DNA from: an uncultured Clostridia bacterium
GTDB lineage: Bacteria > Bacillota > Clostridia > TANB77 > CAG-508
Direction of reading: 5' to 3'
DNA length: 27,198 nucleotides
Assembly: GCA_947595555.1 (NCBI GenBank)
Contig: CANQES010000006.1
Coordinates: 1 to 27,198 of the forward strand
Made by a program: the position numbers and the translations under genes. Positions 1-7,304 of this stretch are shown here, one piece after another (the first letter of the stretch is position 1; each line of letters opens with the position of its first letter). The notes below the pieces were generated by a model. It searched no databases. It was not told where the DNA came from and worked only from the letters and a program-made list of their open reading frames with translations.

Positions 1-202
1 TTTGTGCATTACATGCTAATTGCACTTTTTCTTTCTCTGTTGCACTATTTGTTTTTTCTACTGCTTTTGTTGCTTGACTTAATATTCCGTTTTCTCCAAG
101 TAGTGTTGCTATGCTCACTCCTGCAAGTATTAGTAAAACTATTATAGTTATAACTAATGCTATTAATGTTATTCCTTTGTTTTTCTTTTCTTTTTTTCTC
201 AT
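1..202 (-). CDS. Prepilin-like surface protein, N-terminal part (cut by window edge)
   Basis: This is the first 67 codons of a minus-strand gene that continues past the left edge. The start is ATG at 202-200, preceded by an AAAGGAGA ribosome binding site. The protein opens with charged residues, then GITLIALVIT and a hydrophobic helix ending LILAGVSIATLLGENGIL, the same leader as the two complete plus-strand genes at 455 and 2051. Such leaders resemble type IV/class III prepilin signals (cleavage after Gly by a prepilin peptidase). The usual Glu at mature position 5 is absent; Ala occupies it. The visible part after the helix is a charged, helix-prone stretch. By homology to its two neighbours it may carry an FGE-type lectin-fold domain, but that part is not in the window. 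It is divergently transcribed from the 455 gene. Confidence 0.85.
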   Translation of the reverse strand, partial: MRKKEKKNKGITLIALVITIIVLLILAGVSIATLLGENGILSQATKAVEKTNSATEKEKVQLACNAQ

Positions 203-253
203 TTTTCACTTCTCCTTTGCATTATGTAATACTGATATTACATATTTACTATT

Positions 254-282
254 TATATACCATACCAATTATATTTTTTCAA
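254..282 (-). promoter_or_regulatory. Promoter of the left-edge prepilin-like gene
   Basis: Read on the minus strand, a -35 box TTGAAA (282-277) is followed by a 17-bp spacer and the -10 box TATATA (259-254). TGG immediately precedes the -10 box, giving an extended -10. The element TATGGTAT is shared with the two plus-strand promoters of the paralogous genes, which supports the assignment. Confidence 0.7.
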
Positions 283-359
283 TAGGTTTTATAAAATATA
301 TTAAATTTTTATAATCATTGATTTTAGTTTAAGCCGTAACATTAATAACATAAAAAATA

Positions 360-454
360 AAAAAAGACTTGCAAGAAAAAAATTAATATGGTATAAATAT
401 AACAAACAAGTAAAACAAGAATAACATAATAACAAAAGAAGGGAAGGAAAAAGG
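360..454 (+). repeat. Duplicated promoter/5'UTR segment, copy A
   Basis: This 95-bp segment ends exactly at the start codon of the 455 gene. It matches 1956-2050 upstream of the 2051 gene with about a dozen mismatches in an ungapped hand alignment. It includes the promoter, the leader and the ribosome binding site. The homology continues into the prepilin-like leader codons, so the unit probably arose by duplication of the 5' end of a surface gene. Confidence 0.8.
369..397 (+). promoter_or_regulatory. Promoter of the first complete prepilin/FGE gene
   Basis: The -35 box TTGCAA (369-374), a 17-bp spacer and the -10 box TATAAA (392-397) form a vegetative-type promoter with TGG before the -10 (extended -10). 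The same boxes and spacing recur at 1965-1993. Confidence 0.8.
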
Positions 455-1819
455 ATGAAGAAAAACAAAGGAATAACATTAATAGCACTCGTAATAACGA
501 TTATAGTATTATTAATTTTAGCTGGAGTAAGTATAGCAATGTTACTTGGAGAGAATGGAATACTAAATCAAGCACAAAAAGCAAAAGTAGAAACAAGAGG
601 AGCAACAGTAGAAGAAGAATGTAATTTATGGAAAATGAATCAAAAAATGGATGCAGAAGCAACAGAAGGAACAGCACAAACATTACAAAAATTATTAGAT
701 AGTTTAGAAAAACGAAACTTAATAACAGCAGAAGAAAGAGCAACAATAGAAACAACCAAAAAAATAACAATAGGAGAGAGAACAATAAATTTTTATAAGG
801 AAGAAGAACAAGCGAAAGTAGGAGTAAAAGTAACAGGAGGAAACAAACCATATGTAGATGCAGATAAAGATATAGCAATAATACCAGAAGGATTTACAAT
901 AGTACCAGGATGTGAAGATGTATCAGAAGGATTAGTAATATCAGATAATGAAAAAGATACAGAAGAAGCTGGAAAACCGCAAATAGCAGAAGGAAATCAA
1001 TTTGTTTGGGTACCAGTAGAAGATTTTACTAAATTTAAAAGAGAAAATGGATATTATGATGGAACTCTACAACCATGTGAATTTGTATCTGATGCAATTA
1101 CAGACGAAAAATGGTATGAGCCAGAAGGGAATGGAGAAACAGTAGATACAGAAGCATCTACAACAATAAAAGAGACTCAAGACATGTATAAAAGTGTAAA
1201 AGAAAATAAAGGATTTTATATAGGAAGATATGAAGCAGGAACAACTGATACAAATACTAGTAATACTGGAATAAGAGGAACGATGGTATGTAAAAAAGGA
1301 GCAACGGTCTATAATAAAATAGGTTGGTCTAATGTAAACGACATGACAACAGAAACAGGAGGAGCAGTACAAGTAGCAAGAGAATTTGCAGAACACGAAA
1401 ACTATACAAGTGTAAAAAGTACTTTGTGCTATAGTGTGCAATGGGATGCAGTAATAAGATGGATGAGTGATATAAAAAATATAAATTCAGAAAATGAGGA
1501 TGAAAACAAAAAATACTATATAATAGATAGTACAAAAATGGGGTGGTATGGTAGTAATACTGTAGAAAATTTAGAGCATAAAACAGGAATAGATATAGGA
1601 AGTGGAGAAAATAATAAAAGTAATAAAGTAAAGAACATCTATGATATGGGAGGTAATGTATTTGAATGGACAATGGAAGCCTGCGTTACTACCAAGCGAA
1701 TTGCCAGAGGAGGAGGTTATGCTAACAGTTCTAGTGCCTGCCCAGCTTCTACCCGTGGTGCCATGACGCCGGAGACTATTCATGGAAACTACGGATTTCG
1801 CCCAGCCTTATATTTGTAG
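455..1819 (+). CDS. Prepilin-like FGE/SUMF1 (C-type-lectin-fold) surface protein; candidate DGR target
   Basis: This 454-residue protein has three visible parts. First is a prepilin-like leader (residues 1-35, KNKGITLIALVITII, no Glu at mature position 5). Next is a charged helical region to about residue 115. Last is an FGE-sulfatase/SUMF1-like domain from about residue 140: FVWVPVEDF, then FYIGRYEAG near 254, NIYDMGGNVFEWT at 394-406, RGGGY at 418-422 and a GFRPALYL end. In this family the C-terminal segment forms ligand-contacting loops, and DGR variable proteins use this fold. The last 141 bp (1679-1819) are about 52% G+C by hand count, with codons such as GCC, TGC, CGC and ACC that are rare elsewhere in this A-rich gene. 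This suggests that the tail has a separate origin, as a DGR variable repeat would. The start has GGAAGG upstream. The ligand is unknown; a role as a surface binding protein is inferred. Confidence 0.85.
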   Translation: MKKNKGITLIALVITIIVLLILAGVSIAMLLGENGILNQAQKAKVETRGATVEEECNLWKMNQKMDAEATEGTAQTLQKLLDSLEKRNLITAEERATIETTKKITIGERTINFYKEEEQAKVGVKVTGGNKPYVDADKDIAIIPEGFTIVPGCEDVSEGLVISDNEKDTEEAGKPQIAEGNQFVWVPVEDFTKFKRENGYYDGTLQPCEFVSDAITDEKWYEPEGNGETVDTEASTTIKETQDMYKSVKENKGFYIGRYEAGTTDTNTSNTGIRGTMVCKKGATVYNKIGWSNVNDMTTETGGAVQVAREFAEHENYTSVKSTLCYSVQWDAVIRWMSDIKNINSENEDENKKYYIIDSTKMGWYGSNTVENLEHKTGIDIGSGENNKSNKVKNIYDMGGNVFEWTMEACVTTKRIARGGGYANSSSACPASTRGAMTPETIHGNYGFRPALYL

Positions 1820-1839
1820 TCCTAAATACTAAAGACATG

Positions 1840-1864
1840 TTAGTATCTATAAAATAGATACTAA
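1840..1864. other. Perfect 10-bp inverted repeat just after the candidate variable region
   Basis: TTAGTATCTA (1840-1849) and TAGATACTAA (1855-1864) are exact reverse complements around a 5-nt TAAAA loop, 20 bp after the stop codon. There is no T-tract, so this is a poor intrinsic terminator. A separate terminator lies at 1889-1914. DGR targets often have a short hairpin/cruciform just downstream of the variable repeat that helps retrohoming; this hairpin sits in that position. Confidence 0.75.
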
Positions 1865-1888
1865 TAAATTATCGTAATAAGATTCAAG

Positions 1889-1914
1889 CCAGCGTCACTA
1901 ATGTGGCGCTTTTT
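1889..1914 (+). terminator. Rho-independent terminator of the first prepilin/FGE gene
   Basis: An 8-bp stem AGCGTCAC/GTGGCGCT with one G-U pair surrounds a TAAT loop and is followed by a run of T (1910-1914). Confidence 0.8.
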
Positions 1915-1955
1915 AGACGTTTTAAGTTATAGTTAAGAACAAATTAATTATTTAT

Positions 1956-2050
1956 AAAAAAGACTTGCAAGAAAAAAATTAATGTGGTATAAATATAGCA
2001 AACAAGTATAAACAAAATAACATAATAACAAAAGAAGGAGAGGGAAAGAA
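1956..2050 (+). repeat. Duplicated promoter/5'UTR segment, copy B
   Basis: This is the counterpart of 360-454. It is identical through the -35 box and most of the spacer, differs by single bases around the -10 box, and diverges slightly near the ribosome binding site (GGAGAGGG here). Confidence 0.8.
1965..1993 (+). promoter_or_regulatory. Promoter of the second complete prepilin/FGE gene
   Basis: TTGCAA (1965-1970), a 17-bp spacer and TATAAA (1988-1993), with TGG directly before the -10 box, match the 369-397 promoter. Confidence 0.8.
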
Positions 2051-3586
2051 ATGAGAAAAAACAAAGGAATAACATTAATCGCATTAGTTATAACTATAAT
2101 AGTTTTACTAATACTTGCAGGAGTGAGCATAGCAACATTACTTGGAGAAAATGGAATATTGTCACAAGCAAATAAAGCGAGTCATGAAACAAAACTTGCA
2201 GAACTAAAAGAAAATTTGCAAATGGATATATTAGATGTTACAATGGAAAAAAACGGAAGTAGTTTAAGTAAGGAAGAACTAAGAAAAGTATTAGTAAAAT
2301 ATTTTGGAGAAAAAAATGTGCCTGACATAAATGATTCAAAATGGAACAACTTTCCAGAAGGATTTGAATTAACAACAGAAGATGGAACATATACAGTAAA
2401 CATAGCAGAGATATATAATGCAGATTTAGGAAAAATGACAGCTGGAACAGAAACAACAAAGCCAGAAGGAGCTGAATGGGAAGATACTGTAACACCAGTA
2501 GCAGATGGAGAAGGACATATAATACCAGTACCAAACGGATTTAGTTATAAAGAAGGAACAAAAGAAACAGGATTTGTAATACAAGATGAAGAAGAAAATG
2601 AATTTGTATGGGTACCATGTGGAAAAGGAGAAGGCATAGCATATGAGAAAGAAAAAGGATTAGCAGAAACATGGAAAAATGCTCAAGAAGATGGAGTATA
2701 TTATAGAGCAAAACAAAACAGTTATACTAATTATGATGATTGGACAGATACTTATGGAGATACAGAGAAAGTCAACAAATATGGGGGATTTTATATAGGA
2801 CGATATGAAGCAGGAATACCAAGTACAGCATCATTTTATCCAAAAACAGAGAAAAAAGATTATAATCGTAATAGAAATGTAACAGAAGAAAATGAAGAGA
2901 CATTAAAACCAGTAAGTAAGAAAAATAATCCAAGTTGGAATTTTATAACACAAGAACATGCAATAGAAGTATCAGGAAAAATGTATGAAGGTAGTGAAAG
3001 TGTAACAAGTCAATTAATAGATAGTTATGCATGGGATACAGTAGTAGAATGGATAAAAACTGGAAAGGATGCAGTAAAAGAAGTAACAGATTCATCAAAC
3101 TATGGCAATTATCGTAATAATACAAATATCAGTTTAAAGGATGATGGAATATATGCAATGCATGCTGTTGATGATAGTTGGTTATATGCTACAACATACT
3201 TCGTAGGTAATTGGAAAAAAACAGAAAATAATAGAGAAATTACAAAAGAAATTATAGAAACAGAATATAGTAAATATGAATGGTCAACACCACATGCTCA
3301 ATGGGATTTTGATACAAAAACGTACAATGAAAGAGCAGAAATAGCAACAGGAGCAGCAGAAGCAACAAAAACGAAAAATATATATGACTTAGCAGGAAAC
3401 ATGTGGGAGTGGACAACTGAAACAGGTAAGCATAATGGAACAAGTACAACATATGCTGTTCATCGTGCTGGTGGATTAGATGTTGAAGGTAGTACATATC
3501 CAGTATGTACGCGTTTTAGTGCATATAGTAGTAATGATACTTATAACGTCAACATAGGCTTCCGAGTAGTACTGTATGTAAAATAG
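2051..3586 (+). CDS. Second prepilin-like FGE/SUMF1 surface protein; possible DGR target
   Basis: This 511-residue paralogue of the 455 product has a prepilin-like leader (KNKGITLIALVIT, residues 1-35) and a helical linker. A FVWVPCGKG strand opens an FGE/SUMF1-like domain, with GGFYIGRYEAG at 245-255, NIYDLAGNMWEWT at 443-455, RAGGL near 475 and a GFRVVLYVK end. It is longer than the first gene because of a larger insert between GRYEAG and the terminal motif. The last ~125 bp again change style: GCT, CGT and GGT codons replace the GCA, AGA and GGA used upstream, and the end has AACGTCAAC and GGCTTCCGA. The shift is weaker than in the 455 gene. It has its own promoter and terminator. The function is unknown; surface binding is inferred. 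Confidence 0.85.
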   Translation: MRKNKGITLIALVITIIVLLILAGVSIATLLGENGILSQANKASHETKLAELKENLQMDILDVTMEKNGSSLSKEELRKVLVKYFGEKNVPDINDSKWNNFPEGFELTTEDGTYTVNIAEIYNADLGKMTAGTETTKPEGAEWEDTVTPVADGEGHIIPVPNGFSYKEGTKETGFVIQDEEENEFVWVPCGKGEGIAYEKEKGLAETWKNAQEDGVYYRAKQNSYTNYDDWTDTYGDTEKVNKYGGFYIGRYEAGIPSTASFYPKTEKKDYNRNRNVTEENEETLKPVSKKNNPSWNFITQEHAIEVSGKMYEGSESVTSQLIDSYAWDTVVEWIKTGKDAVKEVTDSSNYGNYRNNTNISLKDDGIYAMHAVDDSWLYATTYFVGNWKKTENNREITKEIIETEYSKYEWSTPHAQWDFDTKTYNERAEIATGAAEATKTKNIYDLAGNMWEWTTETGKHNGTSTTYAVHRAGGLDVEGSTYPVCTRFSAYSSNDTYNVNIGFRVVLYVK

Positions 3587-3610
3587 TGTTGTTTCTTACA
3601 TAATTATATA

Positions 3611-3653
3611 AAAAAACTAGTCAAAATTTACTTGCTTTTTGACTAGTTTTTTC
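3611..3653. terminator. Bidirectional terminator between convergent genes
   Basis: The stem ACTAGTCAAAA (3616-3626) pairs with TTTTGACTAGT (3637-3647). An A-run lies on the left and a T-run on the right, so it can stop transcription of the 2051 gene on the plus strand and of the Lon-family gene on the minus strand. Confidence 0.85.
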
Positions 3654-3654
3654 T

Positions 3655-6045
3655 TTACATTTTTTTATTTATGTCTGCATATTTTTTTAATTTTTCATAA
3701 ACAAGATGATTAATTGTGCCTGCAGGGAAGTGACCATCGCGGTCTTTTTTACCAGCTGGAACACCAGTTAAAACTTCGATTCCTTCTTCAATTGTAGAAA
3801 CAGAATAAATATGGAACTGTTTATTTTTAACAGCCTCAATTACTTCATCAGACAACTGCAAATTATCAACATTTTGAATTGGTATCATAACACCGTGAGA
3901 ACCGTCAAGTCCTCTCATTTTACAAATTTGGAAAAATCCTTCGATTTTTTCATTAACACCACCAATTGGTTGAATTTGTCCTTTCTGATTTACAGAACCA
4001 GTTACTGCAATAGACTGATTAATAGGAATTCCAGACAAACTAGATAGCAGACCATATAATTCTGTACTAGAAGCACTATCTCCATCAACACCGTTATATA
4101 ATTGCTCAAAACAAATACTAGCAGTTAAGCACAAAGGAATATCTTGAGCAAACATTTCACCTAAATATCCACTTAAAATAAGAACACCTTTTGAATGAGA
4201 AGGACCAGAAATTTCAACTTCTCTTTCAATATTAATTATATTATTTTTACCAGCATAAGTATTAACAGTAATTTTAGCAGGTTTTCCAAAAGTATAATCA
4301 CCAATAGTCATAACAGTAAGACCATTTAATTGACCAACTTCAAAACCAGAAGTATTAATTAAAAGAGTATTTTCCTTTATCATTTGTAGATATTTACTAT
4401 CATATTTTTTTACTCTATCAATTCTCTCTGACAAAGCTTTATCAACAAATTCAGCAGTTACTACTTTAGATTTTGCAAGTCTTGCCCAAGTTCCAGCTTC
4501 ACCAATTACTTGCATTAAATCATCAAAACGTGTAGAAACTTTTTTATGACTTCCAGCTAAACGAGATGCATATTCAACTAATCGAGACATACCAGATTTG
4601 TCCAAATGAGGTAAGCCTTCATTTTCACAGAAACCATGCACAATTTGAGATAACTTATGGAGATTTTCTGGATTAATTACTGCATCATCTTCGAATTCTA
4701 CTTTTATCTTAAATAATTTTCTAAAATCTGCATCCATTGACAAAAGTGTTTGATATATACTAGGATTTCCAATTAAAATAACTTTCAAATTCAATGGAAT
4801 TGGTTCTGGTTTTAGAGAAATTAACACCATAGAAGAACGTTGATCTGCTGTATTTTCAATGCTAACTTCTTTTACTCTTAAAGCTTTTTTTAATGCCTCA
4901 TAACACATAGGATTTGCTAATAAATCTTTGGCTTGAAAAATAATATAACCACCATTAGCTTTTTGCATAAGACCAGGCTTTAACATTGTATGGTCAGTTT
5001 TTAATGAGCCATAGTAATTTTCGTATTCCAAAGAACCGAAAATATTGTGATAAGAATAGTTAGAATCCATAATAACAGGAGCACCTTCACGTGTAGAATT
5101 ATCAATAAATAAATTAACACGATAATTTAAACAAGGGTCAGGCTTTTTATTATTTGAACCTGGTGCTTGAGGCTGTTGAGGTTTATTAGTTTCATCTTCT
5201 AGAAAATTTGGTATATTTTTTAACACATCTTGTTTTACATCATTTAAAAATTGATTAATTTTTTTGTTTCGTTTATATTTTGATTTTAAGAAATTAATAT
5301 GTGCATTAACAGTAAGTAAAGCTACATTTGACTGCCATTCAGATATTTTTTTATCAGACTGACGCTCAATTTCTTTGATTTGATTAATTACATTCATAAT
5401 TTGCTCTTGCACAACTGTAGATTTTTGCTCATATTCTTGTTTTATTGACTCATCTAGTTTTTCAAATTCTTCTTCTTCAATTGCTCTGCCATTTACAATA
5501 GGCATCATATAAATACCATTTTGAGCAGCTTTAACTTGAAAATCATATTTAGAAGCATCTTCATTTAATTTCTCTAATAGGGCAGAACGCTTTACTTCAA
5601 ATTCCTGCTTAATTAATGATTTTTCTTTTTCAAAATCATCATTATTAAAAGTTTTTTGAATATCTTTTCTAATTTCTTTAATAAATCCATCCATTGATTC
5701 TTTAAAATCTTTTCCTTGACCAGCAGGTAATTCTACTGCAATAGGTTCATTTGGATTATCAAAATTATAGATGTAACACCAGTCAGAAGGTGTTTTCTTT
5801 TTAGGAGCAATTTTATCTAAATAATTTTTTGTGTACATTGTTTTTCCAACACCACTAGGACCTTCTAAGTATAGATTATATCCTTTTACATCTACTTGTA
5901 AACCAAATTCAAGGGCTTTGATACCACGATCTTGTCCAATTCCACTTTGTATTGTTTCTAATTCTTCTGTTGTGTCAAACTTAAAAATGTTAGGATCACA
6001 AGTCATTTTTAAGTCTTTATAGTTTAATTCATTTTTGTTCTTCAT
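3655..6045 (-). CDS. Lon-family ATP-dependent serine protease (AAA_32/Lon_C type)
   Basis: This 796-residue cytosolic AAA+ protease is of the LonB/YcbZ-like kind: an AAA_32-type ATPase with an unusual long insertion rather than the N-terminal substrate domain of classical Lon. Walker A is GPSGVGKT at 62-69. A predicted coiled-coil, charge-rich insertion follows (about 120-290), with a Pro/Gln-rich stretch near 290-310. The C-terminal Lon protease domain has catalytic Ser657 in GDSASS and Lys700 in GVNEKIEGF; the 43-residue spacing matches the Ser-Lys dyad of Lon. The start ATG is preceded by GGAGGAAAC. It is a monocistronic minus-strand gene convergent with the 2051 gene. Its substrates cannot be told from the sequence. 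Confidence 0.93.
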   Translation of the reverse strand: MKNKNELNYKDLKMTCDPNIFKFDTTEELETIQSGIGQDRGIKALEFGLQVDVKGYNLYLEGPSGVGKTMYTKNYLDKIAPKKKTPSDWCYIYNFDNPNEPIAVELPAGQGKDFKESMDGFIKEIRKDIQKTFNNDDFEKEKSLIKQEFEVKRSALLEKLNEDASKYDFQVKAAQNGIYMMPIVNGRAIEEEEFEKLDESIKQEYEQKSTVVQEQIMNVINQIKEIERQSDKKISEWQSNVALLTVNAHINFLKSKYKRNKKINQFLNDVKQDVLKNIPNFLEDETNKPQQPQAPGSNNKKPDPCLNYRVNLFIDNSTREGAPVIMDSNYSYHNIFGSLEYENYYGSLKTDHTMLKPGLMQKANGGYIIFQAKDLLANPMCYEALKKALRVKEVSIENTADQRSSMVLISLKPEPIPLNLKVILIGNPSIYQTLLSMDADFRKLFKIKVEFEDDAVINPENLHKLSQIVHGFCENEGLPHLDKSGMSRLVEYASRLAGSHKKVSTRFDDLMQVIGEAGTWARLAKSKVVTAEFVDKALSERIDRVKKYDSKYLQMIKENTLLINTSGFEVGQLNGLTVMTIGDYTFGKPAKITVNTYAGKNNIINIEREVEISGPSHSKGVLILSGYLGEMFAQDIPLCLTASICFEQLYNGVDGDSASSTELYGLLSSLSGIPINQSIAVTGSVNQKGQIQPIGGVNEKIEGFFQICKMRGLDGSHGVMIPIQNVDNLQLSDEVIEAVKNKQFHIYSVSTIEEGIEVLTGVPAGKKDRDGHFPAGTINHLVYEKLKKYADINKKM

Positions 6046-6069
6046 TTGTTTCCTCCAAAATTTTTTCTT

Positions 6070-6075
6070 ATTATA
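6070..6075 (-). promoter_or_regulatory. Possible -10 box of the Lon-family gene
   Basis: On the minus strand a perfect TATAAT lies 25 bp upstream of the start codon. No convincing -35 box sits at the expected distance, so this is a weak call. Confidence 0.3.
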
Positions 6076-6144
6076 TCCATTTTAAAGTTATTTTATATTA
6101 GTTATAAAAAAAAGTAAAGAGAAATTTAAAAAATATCGAAAAGG

Positions 6145-6220
6145 TTGTAAATTATTGCAATAATACACTTGTAAATTTTTGCAAATTAGTGTAAAATAGC
6201 AATATATTGTAAATAATGAT
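6145..6220 (+). promoter_or_regulatory. Promoter with repeated TTGTAAAT boxes upstream of the wall-synthesis operon
   Basis: A candidate promoter has TTGTAA at 6169-6174, a 17-bp spacer and TAAAAT at 6192-6197. The 16-mers at 6145-6160 (TTGTAAATTATTGCAA) and 6169-6184 (TTGTAAATTTTTGCAA) differ at one base and start 24 bp apart. A third partial copy, TTGTAAATAAT, starts at 6207. The second copy covers the -35 box, so the set could be operators for a repressor. Confidence 0.5.
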
Positions 6221-6236
6221 AAAAGAGGAAAGAAGA

Positions 6237-7295
6237 ATGAAATTTGTAGATAGTGAAGAAAGCAAAAAACAATATAAAAAATTTTTAGAAAATCATGAAA
6301 GATGCAACTTTCAACAATCATTAGAATGGGCTGAAGTAAAAAAGCCAAACTGGAAACCGGAAGTCATTCTAGCAGAAGGAGATAATGGAGACATAATAGG
6401 TTCGCTATGCGTGTGGATACGAAAAATGCCGATATTTGGAAATATAATGTACTCATCAAGAGGACCAGTATGTGACATTCATGATATGTCAGTAATGAAA
6501 CAATTAACAGATGGAGCAAAAGAATTAGCAAAAAAATATAACGCAATTGTATTAAGAATGGAGCCAGACATTACAAGTGATGACCAAGATTTTAGACATA
6601 TAGTAACAAATTTAGGATACAGAATTAAAGACGATGCAAAAGACTTTAAAGATGAAATACAGCCAAGATATGTATTTAGATTAGACATCAAGGGAAAAAC
6701 AGAAGATGACATTTTAGCAGGTTTCAAACAAAAATGGAGATATAATATACGTTTAGCAATAAAAAAGGGAGTGACAGTAAAAGAAGGAACAAAAGAAGAT
6801 TTAAAAGATTTTCATAAAATTATGGTTGAAACAGGAGAAAGAGATGGATTTATAATAAGACCATTAGAATATTTTGAAAAAATGTATGACTGTTTAGGAC
6901 CAGACCATATGAAAATTTTAATGGCTTATTATGAGGACATGCCAATATCAGGAGTTATTCCTATTTTCTATGGAAACAAAACATGGTATTTATATGGAGC
7001 AAGTAGCAATAGTCATCGTAACTTAATGCCAAACTATTTACTACAATGGGAAATGATAAAAATGTCAATTGCGAGAAAAGATGATATATACGATTTTAGA
7101 GGTGTATCAGGGGTGGTAGATGAAACACATCCACAATATGGACTATATCGTTTTAAACAAGGATTTGGAGCAACATTTACTGAATTTATTGGAGAGGTGT
7201 ATATGCCATTTAAGCCATTAACCTATAAACTATATCGTTTTTCAGAAAAAGCATTTAGAACACTTCGACAATTAAAAATGAAAATTAAGAAATAG
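6237..7295 (+). CDS. FemA/FemB/FemX-family peptidoglycan bridge aminoacyltransferase
   Basis: This 352-residue protein belongs to the FemAB group (tandem GNAT folds). Members transfer amino acids from aminoacyl-tRNA to lipid II or its peptide, building the interpeptide bridge at the cytoplasmic face of the membrane. Recognisable features are the N-terminal NFQQSLEWAEVKK, GSLCVWIRKMP, the central FKQKWRYNIRLAIKKGV basic segment, and the C-terminal WYLYGASSNSHRNLMPNYL and YDFRGVSG strings typical of the fold. I chose ATG at 6237 because AGAGGA lies just upstream; an in-frame ATG at 6216 has no ribosome binding site. It is followed directly by the racemase-like gene, consistent with a wall-precursor unit. 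The transferred amino acid cannot be deduced. Confidence 0.88.
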   Translation: MKFVDSEESKKQYKKFLENHERCNFQQSLEWAEVKKPNWKPEVILAEGDNGDIIGSLCVWIRKMPIFGNIMYSSRGPVCDIHDMSVMKQLTDGAKELAKKYNAIVLRMEPDITSDDQDFRHIVTNLGYRIKDDAKDFKDEIQPRYVFRLDIKGKTEDDILAGFKQKWRYNIRLAIKKGVTVKEGTKEDLKDFHKIMVETGERDGFIIRPLEYFEKMYDCLGPDHMKILMAYYEDMPISGVIPIFYGNKTWYLYGASSNSHRNLMPNYLLQWEMIKMSIARKDDIYDFRGVSGVVDETHPQYGLYRFKQGFGATFTEFIGEVYMPFKPLTYKLYRFSEKAFRTLRQLKMKIKK

Positions 7296-7304
7296 GTGAT
7301 AAAA

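Noticed and set aside
111..314. A 67-codon plus-strand ORF whose start (MLTPASISKT) is also found in a minus-strand ORF at 1948-2130
   Set aside because: Both are antisense to the conserved prepilin leader codons; the similarity comes from the real genes on the other strand.
6216..6237. Earlier ATG start for the FemAB-type gene
   Set aside because: No ribosome binding site precedes 6216, whereas AGAGGA is suitably placed for the ATG at 6237.
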